A stretch of 64,000 bases of DNA, from the NCBI GenBank assembly GCA_945607605.1, contig CALYZE010000003.1, forward strand, positions 54,582-118,581, in the 5' to 3' direction. This stretch comes from an uncultured Bacteroides sp. (GTDB lineage: Bacteria; Bacteroidota; Bacteroidia; Bacteroidales; Bacteroidaceae). Position numbers and translations under genes: made by a program. Below are positions 17,126-26,403 of the stretch, piece after piece (positions within the stretch are counted from its first letter, which is position 1; every line of letters begins with the position of its first letter). The notes beneath the pieces were generated by a model, which made no database searches, had not been told where the DNA came from, and was given only the letters and a program-made list of their open reading frames with translations.

Positions 17126-18700
17126 TCAAAAGCGTAAGCCTAAAGTAAGAAGCACCTGACTACGCGTGTTCGTGATCTTCGTCACAGCCGGACGATCATC
17201 AGAAAATGCAAAAGGATAAAAATCAGCTTTCTGAGTTGAATACTTATAAGCTAAATCAGCATAAAATTGTGAACCTCTGTATCCGATACCTAATGTATAA
17301 TTACTCAATGATTTGGCATTGGCAAAGTCTGTATCGGTGTTAATAGAGTTGTAAGAAAGCACCTTCACAGCATCCTCATTATAAGCAGCAGAAGAATGAT
17401 TGTATCCTAAACGGAGGGCAAACTGAGGATCTACTTTATACTCAGCACCGACACGGAAAGTATGAACTCCCTTACTCGTCTGCTTCACTTGTTGCGTTTC
17501 GAAACCCATCTCATCTCCTTCCGGATAACGGAATTTCATTGAAGAAAAGTCTTCATATTCATATTCTGCACCTAATGCCAAACCTGTGCCTACCGTATAT
17601 CCTAAACTGACATTGTATTTCCACGGAGTACGTAAATCAAACTCACGCTTCATGTCTTTGTCATACAATTCATAATAAGTGTCAGCCTCAAAATGCTCTT
17701 GGAATTCCTCATTTGCATCATTCGTAAACCATAAGTTGGATTGCATAATAGCACTCGTACTGTACGACAAGCTATAGAAAATAGGAGTATGTATAGCTAA
17801 GCCAATACGCAAAGGTGATTCCTCAATAGGGCGGAAGATAATTCCTAATTTAGCATTCCAGCCAATTCCTTCAATGCGGTTCTCACTATTAAGATTATAG
17901 TTATCACCGTTCCCTTTGTCTTTTTCTGAATAAAAATAGGATTTTCTATAATTCACATCGTGTGCTCCAACGGTGAAACCCAAATAGACACGATCTCTAA
18001 TATTAAAAGCTATATTAAAGTCATATTGGTCTATCCCTCCCCTTTCCTGAGAACGAAAATTAGAAGAAGGTTCAATTCCATAGTTATAATAGGGATTCTT
18101 GGGATCATCATCCGTCTCAATCAATCCTGTATCAAACCCCAAAGCAGCCAACCAGCCAACTCCATTGTTATCATACGGATTAATATTATCTTGTCCCATT
18201 TGCCAAAGATCATATCCATTTTGGAACATAATATTTGCTTGATTTGCCATCAAATCTGTCTGAGAATAGGCTAATTGCCCTTCCATCATTGTTGTGCGAT
18301 AGAAAGACTTTGCCTTCTGATAGTTAAAACCGAAATTTACATAACGCAGTGCCGTTTGATTTCCAATCTTTGTAGAAACCACGAAACCTGCATTATCAAA
18401 ACTCCAACGATTCTTATCAGAGTTAAAGGTTTTCCCGTCATACTTACTTTCAGTACCTATGCTTGAGAAGCCCAAGGTAAGCATAGCATCATTACTTCTA
18501 TACACACCTATACCTGCCGGATTTGTACCTATTGTTGAAATATCGCCTCCCAAGGCTCCCATAGCACCTCCCATACCTACAAAACGAGCTGTACCGTTTA
18601 AATCACGATTCGCAAGATGCGTGGCATCGTATGCCGATTGTGCCCCTACGCTTGCAGTGGCAAGCGTAGCGAGGGCTATCATTACAATTTTCTTTTTCAT
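17126..18700 (-). CDS. OmpP1/FadL-family outer membrane transport protein
   Basis: 524 residues with a Sec signal peptide ending SVGA/QS. Right after it comes the family hallmark hatch region (ARFVGMGGAMGALGGD, then STIGTNPAGIGVYRS), as in FadL/TodX-type hydrophobic-substrate channels. The rest is a beta-barrel with alternating strands ending VLLTLGLRF, a C-terminal aromatic as required for outer membrane insertion. The ligand is unknown; members take up fatty acids, aromatics or other hydrophobic compounds. It starts 29 bp after the end of the upstream gene on the same strand, so they form an operon. Confidence 0.85.
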   Translation of the reverse strand: MKKKIVMIALATLATASVGAQSAYDATHLANRDLNGTARFVGMGGAMGALGGDISTIGTNPAGIGVYRSNDAMLTLGFSSIGTESKYDGKTFNSDKNRWSFDNAGFVVSTKIGNQTALRYVNFGFNYQKAKSFYRTTMMEGQLAYSQTDLMANQANIMFQNGYDLWQMGQDNINPYDNNGVGWLAALGFDTGLIETDDDPKNPYYNYGIEPSSNFRSQERGGIDQYDFNIAFNIRDRVYLGFTVGAHDVNYRKSYFYSEKDKGNGDNYNLNSENRIEGIGWNAKLGIIFRPIEESPLRIGLAIHTPIFYSLSYSTSAIMQSNLWFTNDANEEFQEHFEADTYYELYDKDMKREFDLRTPWKYNVSLGYTVGTGLALGAEYEYEDFSSMKFRYPEGDEMGFETQQVKQTSKGVHTFRVGAEYKVDPQFALRLGYNHSSAAYNEDAVKVLSYNSINTDTDFANAKSLSNYTLGIGYRGSQFYADLAYKYSTQKADFYPFAFSDDRPAVTKITNTRSQVLLTLGLRF

Positions 18701-18729
18701 AATTCGTTCTTCAATTTAAGTGCAACATC

Positions 18730-20097
18730 TTATCTTCTTCTGCTGGAACCACTACTACCGCTACTAGAACGGCTGGAACCACCTCCACCACTAGAGTAAC
18801 TACCACCGGAAGAGCGTGAGCTACTACCCGAAGAGTAACTAGAAGAAGAACGACTACTGTTATCATTAGAGCGCGTATTATTATTGTAAGAACGTCTGGT
18901 ACTATTATCATTAGCATTGCTACGCGTATTAGAGGAGCCTCTACTATAGCTGGTAGTTCCGCGAGACGGACTTCCTGCAGAGGTAGATGAACCTACAGAA
19001 CGACGTGTTCCTTCTATATTACTATTAGATGAGCTGCTACGAGTACTGCTCGGACGAGTATAGGTCGAACGGCGGCTAGAGGATGCATCTGTACGATTTG
19101 AAACACCCGTACGATCTGTTGTAGAAGAAGAACGCGTACCAACCACACGACGGGCTCCGTTTGATGCACTCCGTCTTACCTGTCCGGAATTTCCTTGACC
19201 ACCTTCTGCTGTACTACGACGTACCGTTTGGCCACCATTTACAACACCTGAAGAGCGACGAGTAGTACCGCTACTATTCCTGTTAGAATAGGACGGACCG
19301 GAAGAACGACGATTGGTATAAGCACTGCCTCTATCCCAATATCCGCCACCCCAGTGACCTCCACCAGGATAATATCCGGAATGATGGTGATGATGGTGTC
19401 CCCACCAGCCGCCGCCGTACCAACCACCGCCGTACCAGCCTCCCCAGCCCCAGTTGTATCCCCAATTTGAGCCATACCAATTGTTCCAGCCCCAGCCAGA
19501 GTAAGGATAGCCACCCCAGCCATAGGAGTTATAGCGCCAATCCCACCACAAACGGTTGCTAAAGGTAGGGAATGCGTAAGCATACAAGCCATCGGAGTAT
19601 ACATTCCAATCCCAAGAGTTCAAGCCATAGACTACATCCCAGTAAAGTGGGCTACTGACACTGATGGCATAACGCGGGTTACGGAAACGGATAATACGGG
19701 TAGCATATTCATAGTCATCTTGTGAACCTTCAAATTCTCCGTTTGCCCATTTTCCATTCAAACCGTTATACTCTTTTTCATCGACGTAAAGAGTATCATT
19801 CTCTTGTGAGAAGTTATAATCTTCAGCGTCATAACGTCGGTTATACTCGTCTATATCACGAGTCTTTCCTTTACGATCTTTCACAACTATGGTTGTGTTG
19901 CCCGGCGCACTGTAAACAGAAGTCGGGGTATTGGTCTTTACTACTATTTCTTCTTTAACCACAGGCGTCTTTTGCGTCTGCCGTGTTTCTTCCTTCTTTT
20001 TGGAAGGCACGTAGTAAAGGTCGTCATCTACACTCTGTGCTGCAAGCGCCCAGGGGAGACTCAAAGCAAAAAGCGATAAAAAAACAATCTTTTTCAT
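18730..20097 (-). CDS. Secreted low-complexity protein with natural His6 run and Ser/Arg-rich tail
   Basis: 455 residues with a Sec signal peptide (MKKIVFLSLFALSLPWALA). Residues 25-150 are mixed and charged. About 150-265 is rich in Trp, Gly and Tyr and includes six consecutive histidines (234-239) flanked by glycines. From about 265 to the end it is Ser/Arg/Thr/Gly-rich with repeated RRS and SSRSS blocks, probably disordered. No catalytic motif is recognisable. The DNA of the tail is a degenerate repeat, so length may vary between strains. The His run suggests metal binding and the tail contact with polyanions or cell wall, both inference. It is first in an operon with the FadL-type protein. 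Confidence 0.7.
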   Translation of the reverse strand: MKKIVFLSLFALSLPWALAAQSVDDDLYYVPSKKKEETRQTQKTPVVKEEIVVKTNTPTSVYSAPGNTTIVVKDRKGKTRDIDEYNRRYDAEDYNFSQENDTLYVDEKEYNGLNGKWANGEFEGSQDDYEYATRIIRFRNPRYAISVSSPLYWDVVYGLNSWDWNVYSDGLYAYAFPTFSNRLWWDWRYNSYGWGGYPYSGWGWNNWYGSNWGYNWGWGGWYGGGWYGGGWWGHHHHHHSGYYPGGGHWGGGYWDRGSAYTNRRSSGPSYSNRNSSGTTRRSSGVVNGGQTVRRSTAEGGQGNSGQVRRSASNGARRVVGTRSSSTTDRTGVSNRTDASSSRRSTYTRPSSTRSSSSNSNIEGTRRSVGSSTSAGSPSRGTTSYSRGSSNTRSNANDNSTRRSYNNNTRSNDNSSRSSSSYSSGSSSRSSGGSYSSGGGGSSRSSSGSSGSSRRR

Positions 20098-20142
20098 ATC
20101 TGTTTGGTTTATTGGTTTACAACTAAATACTTTTTCACATCA

Positions 20143-20150
20143 CAAAGATA
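20143..20150 (-). promoter_or_regulatory. -7 box for the His-rich/FadL operon
   Basis: CAAAGATA on the plus strand reads TATCTTTG on the minus strand, 45 bp before the ATG at 20097. A matching -33 TTG was not clear. Confidence 0.55.
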
Positions 20151-20289
20151 ACAGTAGGATTTACCCCGTACAGCAGATTTTCCCGAAAGATTTATAGGGA
20201 ATTCCCTAAATGACCGAGTTCAAATTATGATAGGTCGTCTCTGGTATAAAAAATGAGCAAGTTCATTTTATTCTGTTCGTTCTTTGCAC

Positions 20290-20297
20290 TACCTTTG
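20290..20297 (+). promoter_or_regulatory. -7 box for prmA
   Basis: TACCTTTG at 20290-20297 fits TAnnTTTG; the leader to the ATG at 20376 would be about 75 nt. No convincing -33 was seen. Nothing else was recognised in the 20098-20375 gap. Confidence 0.5.
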
Positions 20298-20375
20298 CAA
20301 CTAATAAACAAATATACGCAGAATTAGGTTTGCCACCTAGGCCAACTACTGCATTTAACAAACAATCATATTCCA

Positions 20376-21218
20376 ATGAAATATCTAGAATTTGTATTCC
20401 GTACCACTCCTTGTACAGAGACTGTCAACGACGTACTTTCTGCTGTATTAGGTGAAGTAGGTTTCGAAAGTTTTATTGAACAAACTGACGGTATTGCCGC
20501 CTATATCCAAAAACAGCTTTTCAATGAGGAAAGTCTCAAAGAAGCCCTTGCAGAGTTTCCCCTGCCCAATACGCAAATCGAATACAGCTACCAAGACGCC
20601 GAAGATAAAGATTGGAATGAAGAATGGGAGAAAAATTTCTTTCAACCTATCATCATAGGTGACCGTTGCATTATTCATAGTACTTTCCACCGGGATGTTC
20701 CAAAAGCTGAGTATGATATTGTCATCAATCCTCAAATGGCATTTGGAACAGGACATCATGAAACCACCAGTCTCATCATCAATGAGCTACTGGATAGTAA
20801 TCTTCAGGGAAAGTCTTTGCTTGATATGGGATGTGGTACCTCCATCCTTGCCATATTGGCACGTATGCGTGGCGCCACGCCTTGCACAGCCATTGATATA
20901 GACGAATGGTGCGTACGCAATTCTCTTGAAAACATAGCACTAAACTATGTCGACAATATAACCGTATTTCAGGGAGATGCCTCTTCATTGGCAGATCAAG
21001 GTCCGTTCGATGTAGTTATTGCCAATATCAACCGGAATATCCTATTGAATGACATGAAGCATTATATCGCCCGCATGAATTCCGAGGCAGAACTTCTGAT
21101 GAGCGGTTTCTATGTGGACGACATACCTGCCATACAAGCCGAGGCCGAACGTAACGGGTTGCATTTCATCCATCACAAAGAAAAGAACCGTTGGGCCGTC
21201 GTAAAATTCAAGAAATAA
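20376..21218 (+). CDS. prmA: Ribosomal protein L11 methyltransferase
   Basis: 280 residues. The short N-terminal domain ends in DWNEEWEKNFFQPI, the linker that recognises L11. The methyltransferase domain has AFGTGHHETTSL, the SAM-binding LLDMGCGTSILAILA and the post-motif NINRNILL, all hallmarks of PrmA. It trimethylates L11 on lysines and the N-terminus in the cytoplasm. It converges on the GH25 gene with only 38 bp between stops. Confidence 0.94.
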   Translation: MKYLEFVFRTTPCTETVNDVLSAVLGEVGFESFIEQTDGIAAYIQKQLFNEESLKEALAEFPLPNTQIEYSYQDAEDKDWNEEWEKNFFQPIIIGDRCIIHSTFHRDVPKAEYDIVINPQMAFGTGHHETTSLIINELLDSNLQGKSLLDMGCGTSILAILARMRGATPCTAIDIDEWCVRNSLENIALNYVDNITVFQGDASSLADQGPFDVVIANINRNILLNDMKHYIARMNSEAELLMSGFYVDDIPAIQAEAERNGLHFIHHKEKNRWAVVKFKK

Positions 21219-21256
21219 AAGGCAATCGCTCTATTCATCCTTCAAAGCCTCTATCA

Positions 21257-22108
21257 TTAATTCTGTAACGTGAGTTTTTGTAGTTCTTCAAATGTGCCAT
21301 TGAATACATTCAAATCTACTTCTTTTTCAATGCCGGGCACAACCCCCACATCGGTATGTTGCCAGAAGTTCCATTTGCCCTCATACTTTACAGAATCCAC
21401 ATAATAATGGGCAATCCAATAAGGATATGTATTAAAAATAGAATCATTGAGATAGCGCATTTTAAACTTATAAGAAGTATAAAGAATCGGCTTCACACCG
21501 TAATGCGCCTCTACCCTATCCAACCAAGTCTTAACGGAAGTTTTCAATTCCTGTGGAGACTTTTTGCCAGTCGTTTCCACATCCAGTACCGGAGGCAAAT
21601 CACCTTTGGCTAATTGGGCTGTACGAATAAAATAGTCAGCTTGCTTGTGCGCATCTGTTGTAGGAAGAAAATAATGGTAGGCTCCGCGGATAAATCCATA
21701 CTGCCGGGCCTTCTCAAAATTTTGCATAAAAGTATCATCTCCATGATCGCCGCCCTCTGTGGCTTTCATGAAGACAAAATGAATGGGGAATTTGGTTTCT
21801 TTACTATAGACTAGTCTTTCCCAATCAATATTTCCTTGATAGTGGGAAATATCAATGCCATGTACATCATAATTACAAGGCATACAAACCCCATATTCTT
21901 TCTGTCCGTAACATGGTTTCCAACGATAAGCATAGGGACGGATAAAAAACCAATAGAATCCGCCAGAGAAAACAAGAATGATGCACATCGCCAAAAAATT
22001 GCGCAACCATACAGGCATGGTACGAGCTTTCGCCTTCCTCTTACCACGAGTAGAAGAGCGACGGGAAAGCGATTTTCGGCGTAAAGCAGTTTTGTTTTTG
22101 GGCGGCAT
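21257..22108 (-). CDS. GH25 family lysozyme, membrane-anchored
   Basis: 283 residues. A very basic N-terminal tail (about 1-30, many Lys/Arg) is followed by a membrane helix (about 34-52, FLAMCIILVFSGGFYWFF). The GH25 barrel begins at VHGIDISHYQGNIDWERL with its conserved Asp and continues through FMKATEGGDHGD to LDVETTG, which carries the acidic pair. It would cleave the glycan strand of peptidoglycan from the periplasmic face. The anchor and short family-typical length suggest a housekeeping cell-wall enzyme, not a phage lysin. Confidence 0.9.
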   Translation of the reverse strand: MPPKNKTALRRKSLSRRSSTRGKRKAKARTMPVWLRNFLAMCIILVFSGGFYWFFIRPYAYRWKPCYGQKEYGVCMPCNYDVHGIDISHYQGNIDWERLVYSKETKFPIHFVFMKATEGGDHGDDTFMQNFEKARQYGFIRGAYHYFLPTTDAHKQADYFIRTAQLAKGDLPPVLDVETTGKKSPQELKTSVKTWLDRVEAHYGVKPILYTSYKFKMRYLNDSIFNTYPYWIAHYYVDSVKYEGKWNFWQHTDVGVVPGIEKEVDLNVFNGTFEELQKLTLQN

Positions 22109-22124
22109 AAGTCAATTTAAAAAG

Positions 22125-22187
22125 TAGAACACAAACTATGCAAATTACACAAACTTGATTTGTGTAATTCGTGTAATTTGTGTTCTA
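22125..22187. repeat. Nested inverted repeats between pfp and the GH25 gene
   Basis: TAGAACACAAA (22125-22135) pairs with 22177-22187, and inside it AATTACACAAA (22143-22153) pairs with 22159-22169 around a 5-nt loop. The right half contains GTGTAATT twice. It lies between the pfp stop and the GH25 start and may end or separate the two minus-strand transcripts. Confidence 0.6.
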
Positions 22188-22208
22188 TATTTATGTTTGT
22201 TACAAGAT

Positions 22209-23855
22209 TTATTTAGCTTGTTCCAATTGCAGCGTCTTAGTCGGTTGGTCACAAACTTCTGTAGGACCGAAGTACTGAATAGGACCCGGATATACGTAGT
22301 CTGTTTCCATAGCCCAACGCTCACGCTGAGCAACGAATGTCTTGAAAGGAGCACCTTCCAATTTAACCAACGCTTTCTGAATTACCGGTTTCATCTCACC
22401 ATGACGACGTTCCATGTTCATCATCATTGTGATGGGCACACCGCCTGCAATCCACTCGTCAGCCGGAGCAGTCGTGTTACGTACAGAAGACATGTAGCCA
22501 GTTTTACCGTTGGCGATCAATGCAGAAGCTGCATAACCCAAAGAGTAGCAGTAGTCAGCATCGAAGTTAGACGGAGCAGCACAGCGTCCCTCGTAACCGA
22601 AGAAATGATGTTGAGCAGCAAACTTACCTACAAATTTTCCTTCTTCTTTCCACTGAGCCAATTTGGTAGCTACCATCTCTGACAGCAGTTTTTCAGTTTC
22701 AATCAAAGATACCTGTACGTTACCGTGTGGGTCACGATCCAATGACAATTGGCGTGCAACGCCTTCGGGAAGACTTGCATAGATCGTTGCATTTTCCGGA
22801 GAAAGTTTGCGGATGATATAGTCACGTTGATGAGATTTCTTGATTTGAGAGAACTCTTCAGCATTGGCAGCTAAGAAGTCGTTCAGTTCTGAAATCAGAC
22901 GCTTCATGGCAGGAATAAATTCTACCAAACCCTCCGGAATCAAAACTGTACCGAAGTTATTGCCTTGAGCCGCACGATCAGCCACCACCTTAGCAATGCC
23001 GGCAACAATGTCATCCAATGACATATCTTTAGCCTCTACTTCTTCAGAGATGATACACATATTAGGTTGTACCTGCAATGCGCATTCCAAAGCAATGTGA
23101 GAAGCAGAACGTCCCATCAATTTAATGAAGTGCCAGTATTTACGGGCAGAGTTACAGTCGCGTTGAATGTTACCGATTACTTCAGAATAGGTTTTACAAG
23201 CTGTATCGAAACCGAAAGATGTTTCAATCATTTCGTTCTTTAAGTCACCGTCAATTGTTTTTGGACAACCGATAACCTGCACACCATACTTCTTTGCAGC
23301 ATAGTATTCAGCCAATACACAAGCATTTGTATTTGAATCATCCCCGCCGATTATTACCAATGCTTTGATATTCAGTTCTTTTAAAATCTCATAACCTTTA
23401 TCAAACTGTTCTTCTTCTTCCAGTTTAGTACGGCCTGAGCCAATGATATCAAAACCACCAGTATTACGGTATTCATCAACGATTTCAGCAGTAAGTTCCA
23501 TGTAATTATGATCCACCAAACCGCCGGGACCCAAGATAAAACCATACAACTTGCTATCCTTATTCAGCTTCTTAATACCGTCAAAGATACCTGAAATCAC
23601 GTTGTGACCTCCAGGAGCCTGACCACCGGAAAGAATAACGCCTACGTTCATAGCTGGGAAGCTAACTGATTCACCTGTTGCTTCGAATTTAATTAAAGGC
23701 ATTCCATACGTATTAGGGAATAGCTTCTTTATTTCTTCCTGATTGGCTACAGATTGAGTGGCTGCACCTTCAGCAGCAACAACAGCACTCTTCAGTGCTT
23801 TTGGAAGTTTGGGCTGATAAGCAGCCCTTGCAATTTGCAATGCACTTTTAGTCAT
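22209..23855 (-). CDS. pfp: Pyrophosphate-dependent 6-phosphofructokinase (long form)
   Basis: 548 residues, the length of the plant-beta/PFP-long clade. [15 protein letters not shown] is the phosphoryl-donor loop; [11 protein letters not shown] has Asp-Asp in the position that sterically excludes ATP and marks PPi use; PKTIDGDL carries the catalytic Asp and the PPi-specific Lys; [14 protein letters not shown] binds fructose 6-phosphate. It interconverts fructose 6-phosphate and fructose 1,6-bisphosphate reversibly in the cytoplasm, saving ATP. It is preceded by a hairpin-containing leader. Confidence 0.95.
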   Translation of the reverse strand: MTKSALQIARAAYQPKLPKALKSAVVAAEGAATQSVANQEEIKKLFPNTYGMPLIKFEATGESVSFPAMNVGVILSGGQAPGGHNVISGIFDGIKKLNKDSKLYGFILGPGGLVDHNYMELTAEIVDEYRNTGGFDIIGSGRTKLEEEEQFDKGYEILKELNIKALVIIGGDDSNTNACVLAEYYAAKKYGVQVIGCPKTIDGDLKNEMIETSFGFDTACKTYSEVIGNIQRDCNSARKYWHFIKLMGRSASHIALECALQVQPNMCIISEEVEAKDMSLDDIVAGIAKVVADRAAQGNNFGTVLIPEGLVEFIPAMKRLISELNDFLAANAEEFSQIKKSHQRDYIIRKLSPENATIYASLPEGVARQLSLDRDPHGNVQVSLIETEKLLSEMVATKLAQWKEEGKFVGKFAAQHHFFGYEGRCAAPSNFDADYCYSLGYAASALIANGKTGYMSSVRNTTAPADEWIAGGVPITMMMNMERRHGEMKPVIQKALVKLEGAPFKTFVAQRERWAMETDYVYPGPIQYFGPTEVCDQPTKTLQLEQAK

Positions 23856-24188
23856 TTCTTTTATTTATTTAAAGGTGTTAGTAAAGCTCTGTTTAAAAGC
23901 GACGCAAATTTCGCTTTTTTTCAGTAGATATGCAAACGAGAGGAGGAAATTATGTTTAAAATGACAATTCACTGTATTTGTCTGCTAAATTATTGCTTTT
24001 TTATCCAAAAAATAAAAATAAATCATTGTTCTCCGATTTATTATACTACCTTTGCAGCCAAGGTTTGAGTTTTGGTGAATAATTATCGCATAGTTCTCCT
24101 TTATAATAGAAAGTATTAGCAAGTAGTCCTCATTCTTTAATCTTCCTCCTCACTCCAAAATTTATTATTTAATTAAATTAAATTTCTA
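23856..24188. other. Divergent regulatory gap between pfp and the RRM gene
   Basis: No ORF is supported. A hairpin with arms AAAAGCGA (23895-23902) and TCGCTTTT (23911-23918) lies in the pfp leader. The RRM-gene promoter is at 24026-24054, leaving a long A/T-rich 5' leader of about 125 nt before the RRM start. Confidence 0.6.
24026..24054 (+). promoter_or_regulatory. Promoter for the RRM protein gene
   Basis: TTG at 24026-24028 and TACCTTTG at 24047-24054 are spaced by 18 bp. The long leader that follows is a typical place for post-transcriptional or cold-responsive control of an RNA-binding protein, although no specific structure was identified. Confidence 0.65.
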
Positions 24189-24503
24189 ATGAACATTTAC
24201 ATTGCAGGTTTGAATTTCAGCACAACCGACGCTGATTTGAACGATTTATTTTCAGAGTATGGAGAAGTTACTTCAGCAAGAGTCATTACTGACAGAGAGA
24301 CTGGAAGATCAAGAGGATTCGCTTTCGTAGAAATGCCTGATGATGAGGCAGCTCAAAAAGCTATCGACGAATTGAATGGTGCTGAGTTTGACCAAAAGAC
24401 AATTTCTGTAAACGTTGCACGCCCTAGAGAGGACAGACCTCGTAACGGCGGTGGAAACCGTGACAGAAGAGGTGGTGGTGGATACAACTCAAGAAGATAT
24501 TAA
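24189..24503 (+). CDS. RRM-domain RNA-binding protein with glycine/arginine tail
   Basis: 104 residues. One RNA recognition motif covers residues 1-80, with RNP2 as NIYIAGL and RNP1 as RSRGFAFVEM, including the exposed aromatics that stack on RNA bases. The tail (about 80-104) has RGG-like blocks such as NRDRRGGGGYNSRRY. This architecture is common in Bacteroidetes and cyanobacteria, and these proteins are thought to act as global post-transcriptional regulators in the absence of Hfq; the role here is inference. Single-gene unit with its own promoter and terminator. Confidence 0.93.
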   Translation: MNIYIAGLNFSTTDADLNDLFSEYGEVTSARVITDRETGRSRGFAFVEMPDDEAAQKAIDELNGAEFDQKTISVNVARPREDRPRNGGGNRDRRGGGGYNSRRY

Positions 24504-24520
24504 AATTCCATGATTTATAA

Positions 24521-24548
24521 AAAAAGGCGCTTAACAGCGCCTTTTTTT
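24521..24548 (+). terminator. Terminator after the RRM gene
   Basis: AAAAAGGCGC (24521-24530) pairs with GCGCCTTTTT (24537-24546) around a 6-nt loop, ending in T7. Confidence 0.9.
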
Positions 24549-24712
24549 ATTCTATATAACCTCAAACTCCCCCTGAGTCTCAACACGTAGTTATCCTTCA
24601 AAGCGTTACTCATTAAAAACACATAAATTCCCAAATATTCTCTACAGTAACAGATAAAAACATTATCTTTACCGAAAATAACTCTGATTATTCACTTAAA
24701 AACGTAAAGATT

Positions 24713-24982
24713 ATGGCAAGTAGAAAAGCATTGAAGAAGAATGTCAATTATATCGCTGGTGAGCTATTCACAGAATGTCTTGTAAATAGTTTATATGTGC
24801 CTGGAACCGACAAGCAGAAAGCAGATGACCTTATGGCTGAAATCTTAAAAATGCAAGATGAATTTGTAAGTCGTATCAGCCATACCGAACCAGGAAATGT
24901 AAAAGGTTTCTACAAAAAATTCCTTTTGGATTTCAATGCAAAGATTGATGAAATTATTGATGCAATGGGCAAATTGAAATAA
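24713..24982 (+). CDS. Conserved small hypothetical protein
   Basis: 89 residues, mostly alpha-helical and charged with no signal peptide. Patterns such as KQKADDLMAEILKMQDEF and DFNAKIDEIIDAMGKLK suggest two amphipathic helices. The family is not recognised. A near-consensus -7 (TATCTTTA, about 24664) precedes it. It ends 2 bp before the acyltransferase start, so the two genes are translationally close and probably co-transcribed. Confidence 0.75.
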   Translation: MASRKALKKNVNYIAGELFTECLVNSLYVPGTDKQKADDLMAEILKMQDEFVSRISHTEPGNVKGFYKKFLLDFNAKIDEIIDAMGKLK

Positions 24983-24984
24983 GA

Positions 24985-25539
24985 ATGAGAAAAGCGCTTT
25001 ATAGTTTTATCTATTATCGCCTATTGGGTTGGAAGACTAATGTAACGGTGCCTGATTATGATAAATGTATTATCTGTGCGGCACCTCATACCTCCAATTG
25101 GGATTTATTTATAGGCAAATTGTTTTATGGAGCCATTGGACGAAAAACCAGTTTTATGATGAAAAAGGAATGGTTCTTTTTCCCGGTAGGACTGATCTTC
25201 AAAGCAGTTGGTGGCATACCTGTAGACAGAGGACGTAAAACATCGATGGTAGATCAGATGGCTATCAAAATAGCCAATAGCAAGCATTTCCATCTTGCCA
25301 TAACTCCAGAAGGAACCCGGAAAGCAAATCCAAATTGGAAGAAAGGTTTCTATTACATTGCGATGAAAGCCCAAGTACCTATAATGCTCATCGGAATTGA
25401 TTATCCTACTAAAACGATTCACTCCACCATGGCGATTATACCTACTGGAGATATAGAGAAGGATATGCGTGAGATAAAACTTTATTTCAAAAACTTCAAA
25501 GGAAAAAATCCTGAGAATTTCTCTATTGGAAACGTCTAA
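24985..25539 (+). CDS. PlsC-like 1-acyl-glycerol-3-phosphate acyltransferase family protein
   Basis: 184 residues. The acyltransferase H-x4-D motif is HTSNWD in APHTSNWDLFIGK, and the substrate motif follows as ITPEGTRK. The protein is short and has no long N-terminal membrane helix, so it belongs to a compact PlsC-like subgroup whose acyl acceptor may not be lysophosphatidate. It is downstream of and nearly contiguous with the 89-residue protein. Confidence 0.85.
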   Translation: MRKALYSFIYYRLLGWKTNVTVPDYDKCIICAAPHTSNWDLFIGKLFYGAIGRKTSFMMKKEWFFFPVGLIFKAVGGIPVDRGRKTSMVDQMAIKIANSKHFHLAITPEGTRKANPNWKKGFYYIAMKAQVPIMLIGIDYPTKTIHSTMAIIPTGDIEKDMREIKLYFKNFKGKNPENFSIGNV

Positions 25540-25572
25540 GTGATTAATGATTAATTAATCAAGTTTTCATTT

Positions 25573-26403
25573 ATGGACCAACTACGTGTCAGTATCCTGC
25601 AAACGGATATTGCTTGGGAAAATAAACAAGACAATCTCCGTCACCTCCGTAAAAAGTTGGAAACACTTTGCGGGGCGACGGAGATTGTTGTTTTACCAGA
25701 GACCTTTTCTACCGGTTTCAGTATGAATACCAGACATCTGGCTGAGCCGATCTCAGGTGAAACAATCACTACTTTACGACAATGGGCAGCTGAATATAAG
25801 TTAGCAATAGCCGGAAGCTATATTGCATGCGATGAAGAGCCCCCTACTCTCCAACTTCCCTGCTACTATAATCGTGCTTTCTTCCTTACTCCCGAAGGAG
25901 ATACACATTTCTACGACAAGCGACATTTATTTCGTATGGGAAACGAAACAGAGCATTTTACTGCCGGTGATCGTCGTCTTCTCCTCTCTTATAAAGGTTG
26001 GAATATTCTTTTACTTGTTTGTTACGATCTCCGTTTCCCGGTTTGGAGTCGGAATGTAAACAATGAATACGATCTTCTGATCTATGTGGCCAACTGGCCT
26101 GCAACCCGACAGAAAGTATGGGATATTTTAGTACCAGCTCGTGCTCTGGAGAACATAAGCTATGTGTGTGGTGTGAATCGCATAGGTACAGACAATAACA
26201 AACTGTTACACAGTGGAGGAAGCGTTATCTACTCTCCTAAAGGCGAACTTCTTGCCAGTATACCCAACAATGAAGAAGGCATTTCTACAGCCGAACTTCA
26301 TTTATCTTCTTTACAAGAATTTAGAACGAAATTCCCCGTATGGAAAGATGCGGACTCATTTAAAATATGGCATAATGGAACGAATAAAAACGAAACCTTT
26401 TGA
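25573..26403 (+). CDS. Nitrilase-superfamily amidohydrolase (YafV/omega-amidase type)
   Basis: 276 residues with the nitrilase triad: Glu in VVLPETFSTGFSMN, Lys in HFYDKRHLFRMG and Cys in LLVCYDLRFPVWSRN. The sequence around the cysteine (CYDLRFP) and the NWPATRQKVWDILVPARALEN block are typical of the YafV omega-amidase branch, which hydrolyses alpha-ketoglutaramate or alpha-ketosuccinamate to clear transamination by-products. Cytoplasmic. Its 3' end overlaps the start of the alpha-2-macroglobulin gene by 29 bp, in another frame. Confidence 0.9.
   Translation: MDQLRVSILQTDIAWENKQDNLRHLRKKLETLCGATEIVVLPETFSTGFSMNTRHLAEPISGETITTLRQWAAEYKLAIAGSYIACDEEPPTLQLPCYYNRAFFLTPEGDTHFYDKRHLFRMGNETEHFTAGDRRLLLSYKGWNILLLVCYDLRFPVWSRNVNNEYDLLIYVANWPATRQKVWDILVPARALENISYVCGVNRIGTDNNKLLHSGGSVIYSPKGELLASIPNNEEGISTAELHLSSLQEFRTKFPVWKDADSFKIWHNGTNKNETF

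Noticed and set aside
26213-26374. N-terminal extension of the macroglobulin in frame to 26213
   Set aside because: It lies wholly within the omega-amidase-like gene and would destroy the lipoprotein signal peptide.
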